Positions 1 through 10,296 of a stretch of 64,000 bases of DNA are shown here, one piece after another (position 1 is the first letter of the stretch; the number at the start of each line of letters is the position of its first letter). Under the pieces are notes generated by a model, which was given only the letters and a program-made list of their open reading frames with translations, did not search any database and was not told where the DNA came from. The translations under genes and the position numbers were made by a program. The DNA is from Nepenthes gracilis (Eukaryota > Streptophyta > Magnoliopsida > Caryophyllales > Nepenthaceae), in NCBI GenBank assembly GCA_033239525.1, contig BSYO01000033.1, positions 3,153,501-3,217,500 of the forward strand, in the 5' to 3' direction.

Positions 1-1210
1 CTCATACATGTGCTTGTATATCATTGCATATCATCAATTACCTAGATTGCCCCTGAGTCGAGTGAATTTTCATTCACTTGTTATAAAAACTTGATTACAT
101 CATCAAGCGGCTCAGAAGAGGTTACATTTTAAAACTCGATTATATCATCGAGCGGCCCTTATAAGGTCGGATTTAAAACTCGGTCCTGTCACCGAGCGGC
201 CTATGCGTAGAAGGATTTAAAATTTTATGGGGCTTTTCAACATGTGTGCGATAACTCTCTCCTGAAGGGACAAGCACAATCAATCAACAATGGTTAACAG
301 ACTATGACCAGACACATGAAAGCCACGACGTCCTTTAATATAATCGAGCGCTGACAGATACATGTGGACGACGGACTAGGTTACTAAAAGCTCGACAATA
401 ATAGCCTCAAGGCTTAACCGATGACCACCCATTCTCATCGCCGCGACCCCTAACAAGGGCAAACATGGCCAATTAAGGTGCACTATTCTCAAATATGGTA
501 AGCCAACAAAGCTAATCCTACAGGCGATATCCCATCAAAAGCATGCCCGAGTTTAAAATTTTAAACCATCCGACATGGGAGCCAGTGATGGGATCGATAA
601 ACCTAACCCAGGAAGAAAAATCACCCAACTGCTTCGCCTTATCCACATGAGCGATTTCGACGGTTGTCCATTGTAAACAATTTAGCAAGCGGTTTAACAG
701 TCTACCTATTCTATAAGTATCACAACGGTTCCAACATTAAAGGGGACACGGGGGGAAAGAGAAGGAAGGTTTCAGAGGAAAGAGGCCAAAGAAGGAAGAG
801 AAAAAAAAAAAAAAGACTCAAAGGGCACTGCCCCTTAAGTCCTCCCAAAATCTCTCTCCTATCAAATGTCTGATCATCTTTCAAGAACAACCTGACCATT
901 TAAGACGTCCCTCTATAAGGAGCGCATCTAAGACGCCTTACGATAGGTGCACCTTCAAGCCGTCTATCTTTCGGGTGCACCCAAACGCTCAACCTACTGC
1001 TATATACATCCGCTTTACTTTTTTCTATTCTCTTAGAAAGACATCTAATTTGAGCGTCAAAAGATATATCGGAGAGTGAGTCTCGTCAATTCTTTGACTG
1101 TTGTTTGTATTTACACAGGAGTTGATTTAAAGCCTACGGAAGCTGAAGACATAAATGATTGACAAATAAAATTCTTCATTCGTACAATAATCAAATCCTC
1201 GGACGCAACA
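1..1210 (+). mobile_element. 3' part of an LTR (probably Ty3-like), truncated by the window edge
   Basis: The stretch is more GC-rich than the AT-rich DNA after 1210 and has LTR features. There is a promoter-like element near 1000 (gctatatac), then a U5-like segment with 'ctaatttgagcgtc' near 1045, a pattern I associate with plant LTR retrotransposons. It ends in 'ggacgcaaca' at 1210, the CA terminus expected of an LTR. No primer-binding site follows, so this is either the downstream LTR of an element lying to the left or a solo LTR. Short palindromic tandem repeats lie at 61-196. The open reading frame at 664-873 has no recognisable domain and looks fortuitous. Assignment to Ty3 rather than Copia is an inference. 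Confidence 0.5.
61..196. repeat. Tandem palindromic repeats (about 45-bp period) in the LTR
   Basis: Three tandem units carry a perfect 6-bp stem around a 6-nt loop: CTTGAT/ATCAAG (90-107), CTCGAT/ATCGAG (135-152) and CTCGGT/ACCGAG (179-196). Each is followed by 'cggc', and the spacing is 45 and 44 bp. The stem bases differ between units, yet each change is matched on the opposite arm. A fourth palindrome, AGTGAAT/ATTCACT with a 4-nt loop, lies just upstream at 61-78. The likely role is as repeated factor-binding palindromes in the U3 part of the LTR. Confidence 0.75.
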
Positions 1211-3000
1211 AATTCATAATATATATAAAGAGATTTTATTATGAATTGAATCAAATTGTTATTATTTATTAAATATACATATTTATATTTATATAAAATT
1301 ATAAAATAATAATTTTATAATTACATATTTTGAAATATTTATTACATATGATTATATTTTATAAACTTATAAAATAATAATTTTTATAATCATATATTAT
1401 TAAAATATTATTATATAAATAAAATTATAATTTATTAAGAATCTCTACTATATTTGTATATGTTGGGAGTTATATCAATATCGGATATATTATTAAGAAA
1501 ATTATAAAATTTTTGAGTATTTGACTTTGAATAGTATTTTTATGTAAATATTTAATATGAATTCTATTTTATAAAATGAAAAAAAAAATTTAATTTGAAA
1601 AAGTTTTAAATATATAAAATTTGAAAAAAATTTCTTAGAGTCAAAATTGTAAACTTCTAAAGTTTTGGCATCATATGCATAACACTAGTGACTAGGAATG
1701 TAATCTATTTATTTTGCAATTCTACTATCTAAAATTGACACTAAAATAAAAAAAAGAAAAAAATATAAAACTTGAAAATAATTTTTTTTTTTAAAGAAGA
1801 GAAAATATATACACTTTAAATAAAAATTAAAGATATTCTATGGTGCCCACATATATTTTAAATTCTTTGGTCTATTTACTAAGTTACCTATTTTTCAAGT
1901 AATTATCATCAGTCTCAAACTCAATAACAAATTTGACAATACAAAGCCTTAAAGTCAATAAGATTCAAGATGGTATTAAAATTTCTCAATCAAATTATTC
2001 TTTTTAAATAGACTTTATGTAAATGTACATAAAATAGAAAGACCATATAGCAATCTGAAAGTATAAGACTGCAAATGCTCATGGTTTCTTGTGTAACCAA
2101 GAAACTATCTTCATGTTCCTATTCAATTAAATCTTTTTCTTTGATTTTGTTATCAAGATATATTTTTGGAATGTCCTTTGAAATTTATTAACATATAACC
2201 CATCATTTATTTATTTAATTTCTTAGAATAAGAAGATATTTACTTTAATTAATGTGTCAATTGGTGCCCTCTAAGAATAAACTTATGTATTTTATGCACT
2301 AAATGACCCTCTCCTTATTTTTTTTCTTTTTTTTTTTTTGTTTAGAAACAGAGAAAAAGAAGCAATCTCCTGAAGCCCATATCAGTGATATATACTTCCA
2401 CGCCAGTAATTCATAATAGAGCAGAAAATTAAAAAGCATATCCAACGGTACAATACTCGAAAAGAAGAACATCAAATCAACCTTCAGACTTGAGATACAA
2501 AGCACAGGGAATCTCCAAATTCTTAACCGCATTCTCTTCTTCTTGGCGAATGCGACACTTGAATGCCGAAATTAGAGGCTCATCTTCGCCCGAGGTCACA
2601 TTCGTGTGACCAACCCTCTTCTCCTCCACCGGTGAACTCGACGTCCTAGAAAATTTCAACCCGCACCCACCTCTGACTAGCGAGGGATCTCAGTCGCTTG
2701 TTCATCCTGCCCATTGTAAGCCGTAATCAAGGGGTCTATATACAATATCAAGTGATCACTTATCCCTATATCAATCAATTCCACCTGCAAGATATCCTCC
2801 CCCAAACTAATCGAAGCTTCGCCATATCCCTAATCAACTTCAAACCCCCCCTAAATTGGTGCATTTTGAAACCCAACAAATTGCAGTTCTACGCAAATGC
2901 AGTCAACAATTGGGGATTTTGCAAAGGAATCCGAAAAAAAAAAATAGAAAGATGAAATCATAATAGTTGAAACTAAATTAGTGAGAGAGAGAAGATCTAG
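1211..3000. other. AT-rich spacer, no recognised gene
   Basis: The stretch from 1211 to 2300 is very AT-rich with many A/T homopolymers and no coding signal. A less AT-rich patch from about 2480 to 2800 contains a minus-strand frame open between a stop near 2690 and a stop at 2477. It resembles no family I know and has no clear ATG, so it may be a gene fragment or chance. Confidence 0.5.
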
Positions 3001-3008
3001 GTAATATG

Positions 3009-3765
3009 TGTTGGGATATGGGTTGCTATCTTGTGAGCCCATATTTGGGTGATAGATCAATCAGAGATTTTGCTGAAAATTTACATGGGTATGATATTAA
3101 AACATGGTATTATTGTATTCGTGTGCGCGTGGGAGGCGTGGGAGAATCAATCGGCGGTCAAGGGAAAATACCTATTGGTCTGCTAAGGTCGGTCAAGAGA
3201 TCGAGAGCAAAGGCTCTCGGATGGAGAGAGCAAGAGAGAAGATTGAAAAGAAACACAAGTTTAACGTGGAAGACCACTTTCTAAGAGGGAAACCAGAATA
3301 CACTATAAAAGATTATTACAATCGTTAGTATTCAAGCTTCAAACGAAAAGAAAAAGAATAAGTGTATGCCTCTCTCTCTCTACAAAGCTTGCCCAATGAC
3401 TCTCTCAATACTCACACCTTCACAAAGTTGCCACACACCTAAAAGGGGAACATATATATATATACACGTCCAGATGCCCGGCGTGGAAGATGCTAAAGAC
3501 CCAACCACAATTTATCAATAAAGCAGGGTGGTGGAAAAATGGCGGTGAGTAGGAAAGTATGTGTGTAACAAATCGGCGCCGTCAATGTTAAACGCCACCG
3601 CAGCCCACGTGAGAAGTAGGTCCACGTCGACGACAACAGGCTCCTCGCCTACCGTGCTTGGACATTACCAAACAAGAGTCCTCGTCCAAAGACGCAAAAG
3701 AGTAGGCCCATTCCTTCTCCTCGGAGTCCGCGGACATTCCACTCGGGAGTGTAAAGTGGTGCTAA
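3009..3765 (-). mobile_element. Degraded LTR related to the LTR at 58916-59633
   Basis: Read on the minus strand, blocks match the Tork LTR at 58916 in the same order: 'cactcccgagtgg' (3740-3752), 'tccgcggactcc' (3723-3734), a gtgtatatatatata promoter (about 3455), 'gggcaagctttgta', 'ttttatagtgtattct', a 'ccacgttaaacttgtg' block and 'ctctccatccgagag'. The limits are uncertain. The plus strand has TGTTGGG at 3009, which may belong to this or another LTR. No coding region is attached, so it is probably a solo or fragmentary LTR. Confidence 0.55.
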
Positions 3766-3859
3766 TTGACCAACTTGGACTAAAAGACTCAAGATGCTAA
3801 AGCCACAATTTATCAATAAGTGAAAAAATGAGTGAGTAGGTGAGTAAATGTAACAAATC
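3488..3859. repeat. Imperfect direct repeats flanking a GC-rich segment
   Basis: A block beginning 'gatgctaaag', then 'acaatttatcaataa', then 'gtgagtagg', then 'gtaacaaatc' occurs at about 3489-3572 and again, shorter and diverged, at about 3792-3859. The roughly 220 bp between them is unusually GC-rich. The two copies may reflect a duplication within or at the edge of the degraded LTR. Confidence 0.55.
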
Positions 3860-3869
3860 AACTGCAAAA

Positions 3870-4840
3870 TCTAGTATATATATTAATGATCGACTTATGT
3901 AATAATTTGTAGGATGACCAACTTACAAAGTAGGTGCCACCGCATAGGAAACTCATATGTATATCTTTCTTTCTTTCGAGATATAACAGAATACAACGAT
4001 GGTTGTCTTTTATCTTATATTTTATATCCTGATTTAATAATCAAAATTTTCATAATAAAATTTATAAACTAAGGATCCCGTAAATTTTTCCTCTTCTTTG
4101 TAAGAGAATTTTCACATAAATTGTATGTGTCTCATCTTTTTTTTTTTTGTAATTATTATTCGTCATTATCATTGCTGTATTCTTTCCTCTCAATCTAATT
4201 CTTGCCGGCTGATCCCTAACAATACGAGAGAGGCAAGTAACCGAAAAATATTGTGGTATTGAGTTATTGATGGGAGACCAAATTTACCGAGGGAGTACTT
4301 ATCCAATTTCAGAGTCAATTACAAAGCCTAATTTCTTGGGCAAACTACGCATTTTTGCAAATAAAATAGAGAACAACAACAGATGCGTAATAATTTGTTC
4401 TACAAAATTATGCAGTATTACATGTACAGACATATGAGGTCGCTACCACAGCTAGCTATGGCGTAAAACCTGGATATTAATAAGTTGAAGTAAGGTCAGA
4501 CTTTTGCTCTGAGGAGCAATCTAAATTGATCAGGACACTTACAATTGCAGTTTTCTTTGAATTTTTATTCAGATGACCGCAAATTATACAAATTTTTGAC
4601 AAGAAAAAAATTAAAAAAATTTCACGTAATATTTATGCATATATATTTATTTTTATATGTATTTATTGATATAAATAGATATTTTCATATAATTTTAAAA
4701 CATTCTATAAATTAGTTAATTCCCCATTAAATACAGTTCCAATTTTGTAAATTCTTAACGTTAATATTTGAGTACCTCCTGTCATAGGGTAAGGGAAAGA
4801 AGCATATGCTTCAGTCATTGGATATTCCATTCTTGTGTAA
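3870..4840. other. Spacer upstream of the RNase gene
   Basis: AT-rich DNA with homopolymer runs and no recognisable coding or transposon sequence. The last few hundred bases are presumably the promoter region of the RNase T2 gene. Confidence 0.5.
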
Positions 4841-4841
4841 T

Positions 4842-4850
4842 GCTATAAAT
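4842..4850 (+). promoter_or_regulatory. Putative TATA box of the RNase T2 gene
   Basis: The sequence 'gctataaat' lies about 75 bp upstream of the ATG at 4921, a normal spacing for a plant TATA box with a short leader. Confidence 0.6.
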
Positions 4851-4920
4851 CCCCAATCTCATCGAACATGAAATTCCCATGTAAAAGAGGATATATAGTA
4901 ATCAAGGAGCGAAATTAAGC

Positions 4921-6537
4921 ATGAAATACTCTAATTTTTATTCAGTGTTTGTCAAGCTTCTCATTTTACAGTCTCTTGCAGTGGTCGTTCGATGTGATTA
5001 TGATTTCTTTTATTTTGTCCAACAGGTTATCATCATTCTCCAGTTCACCTGCCTTTTCTCTCTAATATTTGGTCATTATTCCTATAATTTACTGTTGCTT
5101 TTTAATATTTCTAGATATTTTTAGATACTTTTTATTTACATAATATATATTTATATAATTAATAAATTATATAAAAATAGATAAATAGATAAAATATTAT
5201 ATCATAATGACTGATTCGTGGTCTTCACGTGCAGTGGCCAGGATCATATTGCGACACATCACAGGGCTGTTGCTATCCGACAACTGGCAAGCCTGCATCG
5301 GATTTCGGCATTCATGGGCTTTGGCCCAACAATGATGACGGGTCATACCCATCAAATTGTGACCCTAACAACCCTTTTGATCCATCTCAGGTTTATATTA
5401 TGTCATGTATTTAGCTGTTTATCCAACACAACCTCATTTTATCATTCTTTTTTGGTGGCAATTTATCATTCTTTTGAGCCAATATTTTCAATTTTTTTAT
5501 TTTTATTTTTATTTTTTTCCCCTCTTACGCCGTATAAATAGGACGGCAAAAGCATAAGAAACATGTTGAGAACTATAAACAATTATAATTATTTAAAATA
5601 TAAAGACAACTGTTTTTAAAATAGACATATTAAAGTTATAAAAATTCAAAATAAATATCAAAATGGAAGAAAATCCTAAGAGGCATTGAAAACAACCAAC
5701 CACATAATTAATAACTAATATATCTAAAATAACACTATTAACGGGGATAATTTGAAATGTTATGATTGAGTTTATAATTTTTAGTGTAATTCTTACTGTT
5801 ATATGCCTGAGCAAAAGATTTTTATCATGAAGTTATGCACCAGTAAATTGACCCTATCCTATTGACTCAGTAATTGCATGTATATATTATGTTCCTTCGC
5901 TTAATATTGGCGAATCTAGCAACCCGTATCATAAGAAATACATGGAGTATATCATTGATCCCATAATTTTTATTTTGAGAATGCAGATCCAAGATCTTCT
6001 CAGCAGCCTGCAAGCTGAGTGGCCGTCGTTGTCGTGCCCAAGCAGCGATGGCACAAGCTTCTGGACGCATGAATGGGACAAGCACGGCACCTGCTCCGAG
6101 TCTGTGCTCGACGAACACGACTACTTTGCAGCTGCTCTTGCCCTCAAGTCTCAAGCTAACCTCCTGCAAGCCCTTGAAAACGCAGGTTTTATATTGAATT
6201 AATTTTCAACTCTTTTATATTGAAAAAGAGATATACTTAGTATATACTTGAATTGAAATACTGATCCATTTTTGCTCTTACATGCACGTATACGCTTGTA
6301 GGAATTAACCCCAATGGAAGCTTTTATGCCTTATCGGACATAGATAATGCCATAGAACAAGCGACCGGAAATAAGAACTACGGATACGTCTCGTGCAACA
6401 CCGACGATTACGGGAACGGCCAGCTCTACCAAGTTTACATTTGTGTCGATCATTCTGGCCAAAACTTCATCAATTGCCCTACAAATGGTGTCACTGACCA
6501 AAACTGTCCATCCAGCGTTGAGTTTCCTTCGTTTTAG
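4921..6537 (+). CDS. S-like ribonuclease, RNase T2 family (secreted), four exons
   Basis: Exons 4921-5025, 5235-5390, 5987-6185 and 6302-6537 join in phase through GT-AG introns to give 231 residues, a normal length for the family. The product is a secreted acid endoribonuclease that cleaves RNA through 2',3'-cyclic phosphates. Residues 1 to about 25 form a signal peptide. Exon 2 carries active-site motif CAS I (F-G-I-H-G-L-W-P). Exon 3 carries CAS II (H-E-W-D-K-H-G-T-C). Both catalytic histidines are present, as are many cysteines for disulphides. Three introns fit the S-like RNase classes rather than self-incompatibility S-RNases, which usually have one. Family members serve phosphate scavenging, senescence, wounding or defence; which applies here cannot be seen. 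No frameshift or stop was found, so the gene appears functional. Confidence 0.95.
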
Positions 6538-6834
6538 ACAGGAGCCTTGGCTGCATATCTTGTTATATTGTGACAGGAGGTTTACACCAGTCCTCTTAAT
6601 TACGCTTCCAACTTATAATGAGGACTCACACACAATAATTGTACTGCTTATCAGTATAACTAATAATTTGGTGCTATGGAGATATCATTTAATTATATTT
6701 TAGAATATATTTATTAATACTAATAAGTTTACACAATAATAAATATATATATAAATGTAACACCATTTGAGTGTATTTTAAATATATGCTATTAGCATTA
6801 GTATTAGAGCAGGGGGAGTCAATATTTGTTATTT
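6538..6834. other. 3' flank of the RNase gene
   Basis: AT-rich sequence presumably holding the 3' UTR and polyadenylation region. Nothing else was recognised before the solo LTR. Confidence 0.4.
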
Positions 6835-6839
6835 GATTT

Positions 6840-7532
6840 TGTTAGATTTAAAAGCTTGTTTGAACCGCGAAAAAATACGTGATAGACGATATCAAGCACA
6901 CAATAAGCAATCACAATCAAGAAAGAAGCAATTTTTATGTTAAAACTCCTATAAAAGCGAGAAAAACCACGGATACAGAATCCAAATTTTATACTATTAG
7001 CGAGTTGATGATTATACAAACCCCAAATCACAAATAACAATATCAACTAACTCGTCGACAAATTGCACAAAGTATAAGGAATAAGAGTAGAGATGGAACC
7101 GGTAGACGCGTTCACAGCAGGTGAAGAGTCTCGTGACGTGGGATTGCCAAGATCGAAAATTGATTGAAAACCCGAACGGAGGCTCAACTCTTTCCTCTTC
7201 TTCTTCTTCTCTCTTTCTCTCTTTTTTCTTCTCTGGAATGGCGCTCAAATGGATTGCGTAACCCTAAAAACAAAAGATCCGTGGTTTTTATACGGCGCCG
7301 CCGAAGTCGAAGCGCGGGCGAGCGCCGGCCACCGCTCGAGTGCCTAGCGAGCTCCCAGCGAGTGGGGGCACATTTTGGAAAATCCGCCGAGTGCCTCTTG
7401 AGCGCACGGCGAGCGGTGGCCATACCGAAAAATTGCCACCGCCTAGGCGCCCGACTTGATCTTTCTCCGGGGCGGAGGATATGGACCTCCACCCGCCTCA
7501 TCGAGTGCCTCACGGCCATGCATAACCTAACA
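6840..7532 (-). mobile_element. Solo LTR of a Tork-like Copia element, TSD GATTT
   Basis: It starts TGTTAG and ends CTAACA, and is flanked on both sides by GATTT (6835-6839 and 7533-7537). Shared segments with the LTRs at 39385 and 44223 include 'aaaagcttgtttgaa', 'gagaaaaaccacgg', 'acaaaccccaaatca', 'gagatggaacc', 'cccgaacggag' and 'tggacctccacccgcctcatc'. Those elements are coded on the minus strand, so this LTR also points minus. No internal region remains, as expected after LTR-LTR recombination. The GC-rich part contains repeated cgagcg/cgagtg motifs. Confidence 0.9.
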
Positions 7533-7537
7533 GATTT

Positions 7538-8906
7538 AACATGAGACTTTGATATGAATTGTATGTGTTACAATTCTACATTGATGTATGTCACCATCGT
7601 AGAGTTATGCTAATATGGCTCCTGTATTTAATTTGTTACTTATATATATTGACTATATCATAATTAAAATAGAAATATTTGAAGAATATTTTAACCTGAT
7701 AATATGCATGATTTAAATATTTGAGTATATTATTTATTATAAATAAATAAATTCATGAGAGTCACACGATTTAGGTATATTTAATAATATCCTATAATAT
7801 TTCATTGCCGACAGCTGATAGATACAATTGCTATTATCCTATTAAATTACTTAGGTCAATTTGGTTCATAAATGAAACTATTGAGTATTTTTCTTATTTT
7901 TTGAAGGAATATGTGTTTTTTGAGACTAATTAATTAGAAAGACTACTCTGTATCGTATTTATTTTTTTCTCCATATGCAAACATATATTTTTTGAATTCT
8001 TAAAACATTTTTATTGTACCATTTTTTAATCTAAAAATAAAAGTAATAGACGATATTAAATATTTGCAAAAAAAAAAAAAATTAAGCCAATACAAAATTG
8101 AACTTTAAGACAAGATAATGTTGGTTTGATAATTATGCATTGATCATTTTATTAAATAGCTCCTTTTTTATAAGTAATTAGTTTTATATATTTTAACCAA
8201 AAAAATATTATAAATTAAACTTTTGAACATTTAATAGTTTAAAATTATCCAACTCATAACACATTAAAACTCGATAATTTAATTTTAAAATATATCAAAA
8301 TAAGTAAGAAACAAAAAGTCAAAAAATACCTTACCAAAAAAAAGTAAAAACTAAACAAATAGATATTAACATCAATGCCCTAAAATGCCACCATATCATA
8401 AATTTGAATATACAGTATTGTAAAGAGCATTCTCGTTAAATAAAAATTTTATAATAGACTTAATTATCTTATTCTCATCCAATAAAAGAATGCCTGAAAA
8501 ATATAAATATTATGATATTTATAGATATTTCTTCAAACACATTTGATTGCTCTAGCTTTAGAGTTACCTAGCTAGGGTATAAATTAGAAATATACATATA
8601 TATATATATATATATATAGTATTTCACTCTTCGAGAAAGTCAGTGCATCTTCCAAATTTAATTTTCCAGTTGGTACGCAGTTCAAATTCAATTTGCATTA
8701 GTAACCTTCGAATGTAGGAATTAATGCAGAAATATTTTTTTTAAATGATTAAGTTTTTTAATGTCAATATGCAAAAATAATGAAAGAATTCAATGAAATC
8801 AAATTCAAAAAGGAAACATTTTTTTCTCCAACATATTATACAACTTTCATCAAAAAAATTTATAAAGATAAGTTGTAAAATTTATATACCTTATTTTTAA
8901 GATTCA
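7538..8906. other. AT-rich spacer with a (TA)n tract
   Basis: No coding region or named element was recognised. A (TA)n microsatellite of about 25 bp lies near 8596-8620. Confidence 0.5.
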
Positions 8907-8911
8907 GATTC

Positions 8912-9248
8912 TATTAGGAAATACAAAATTTCCTTATTTTGTTAATATTGTATTTTAGGACTCCTTGTTATTTTAGTTAGTTATATATTTTTTTTATTTG
9001 TATTTTTTCTTTAATTACATTTGTTTCTTTCTTTGTTGTATTTTTCCTTTTATTTTTTTTTCTTCCCGTATTCGGTCTTGTATACTGATTATATATGTCT
9101 TGTGCAACTCAGTGAAATGTGTGTGAAAATGTATAATAAAAGCCCTGCAGTGTAATTAATTTTTTTGCAGACTCTTGCCCTTTTCCGAGAACAGCGTCGT
9201 TTCCTTCCTTCCTCTTCGTCTTCTCCAAACTTCTTCCGATTTCTTACA
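8912..9248 (+). repeat. 5' LTR of the Copia element at 8912
   Basis: 337 bp beginning TATTAGG and ending CTTACA. It matches 13872-14191 over almost its whole length with scattered substitutions and a short extra segment near 8990-9010, so the insertion is not recent. Confidence 0.95.
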
Positions 9249-9264
9249 TGGTATCATAGAAAGT

Positions 9265-10270
9265 ATGGCACACCATCACAACCACAATGCTTCCGATAAC
9301 GCATCTAACACCAACGACTCAGATCCTATTTTTGCACACAACCTTTTACGATTTTAAAATCTTTCAGATCCATGCAACTCATTCTGTTTGGAAGCTGGCG
9401 ATAGCCTAGTCGTCGTTTTGGTTGCCAATTTGCTCACCGTCGACAACTATTCGACCTGGTCCAAAACTATGCGTCGAGCGTTGAGGGCTAAAAACAAATT
9501 TCCATTTATTGAAGGTACTGTTCCCAAATCCATTGATTCCACCGATCCCCTTTTTGAAGCCTAGGGGCGCTGCAATGATATGGTGATGTCCAGGATCTAG
9601 ATATCCATCAGTCCTTCCATCAAATTCAATGTTGTGTTTGTTGATGACGCTTTCGAAATTTGGAGGGAACTGCGTGACCGATTCACCCAACAGAATGGGC
9701 CACGAATTTTTCAACTCAAGAAATCCTTGGCGTGTCTCTTGCAAGAGCACGATTCGGTAAGTTCGTATTATGGTAAGTTGAAAACAATTTGGGACGAGCT
9801 TCTTATCTATGATCCTCTCCCAGATTGTGACTGTGGCAAAATCAAAGTAGTCATCGAGCGATATCAGAGGGATTGTGTCATGCAATTCTTAATGGGTCTT
9901 AATGATTCGTATACTAATGTGAGAGACCAGATTATGTTGATGAATCATCTTCCTTTCGTCAACAAAGTCTTCTCTATAATCTAATAGCAAGAACGACAAC
10001 ACCAAATGTTGTCTGATGTTCATCCTTCAGAAACGGTAGCTTTACTCACGGAACGGGCTGTTAATAATCCTACAAACACCATGAAATATAATCAGATGTC
10101 TAAAAAGGATAGATCTTTTTGCGTTCATTGTCGTGTTCCAGGACACTCATTGCAGCAATGTTTTAAAATTGGGAATGCTGAGATTTTCCATCTGTGCTCA
10201 TTGTAATAAACTAGACACGTTATTGATAAATGTTATCAACTCCATGGCTTTCCTCCCGGTCGTAAACCAA
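9265..10270 (+). pseudogene. Copia gag remnant with a zinc knuckle
   Basis: An ATG at 9265 opens a gag frame that stops at 9357. Later frames show the UBN2/Copia gag domain: a Y-S-T-W-S-K motif near 9450, then R-D-R-F-T-Q-Q-N, then I-W-D-E-L near 9790, then F-L-M-G-L-N-D-S-Y near 9890. A CCHC zinc knuckle (C-V-H-C-R-V-P-G-H-S-L-Q-Q-C) is intact near 10120-10160. Stops near 9565, 9982 and 10205 break the frame. In an active element gag would form the virus-like particle. This copy is dead. Confidence 0.85.
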
Positions 10271-10296
10271 ATGGTAAGTCTGGAGCCACTGCACTT

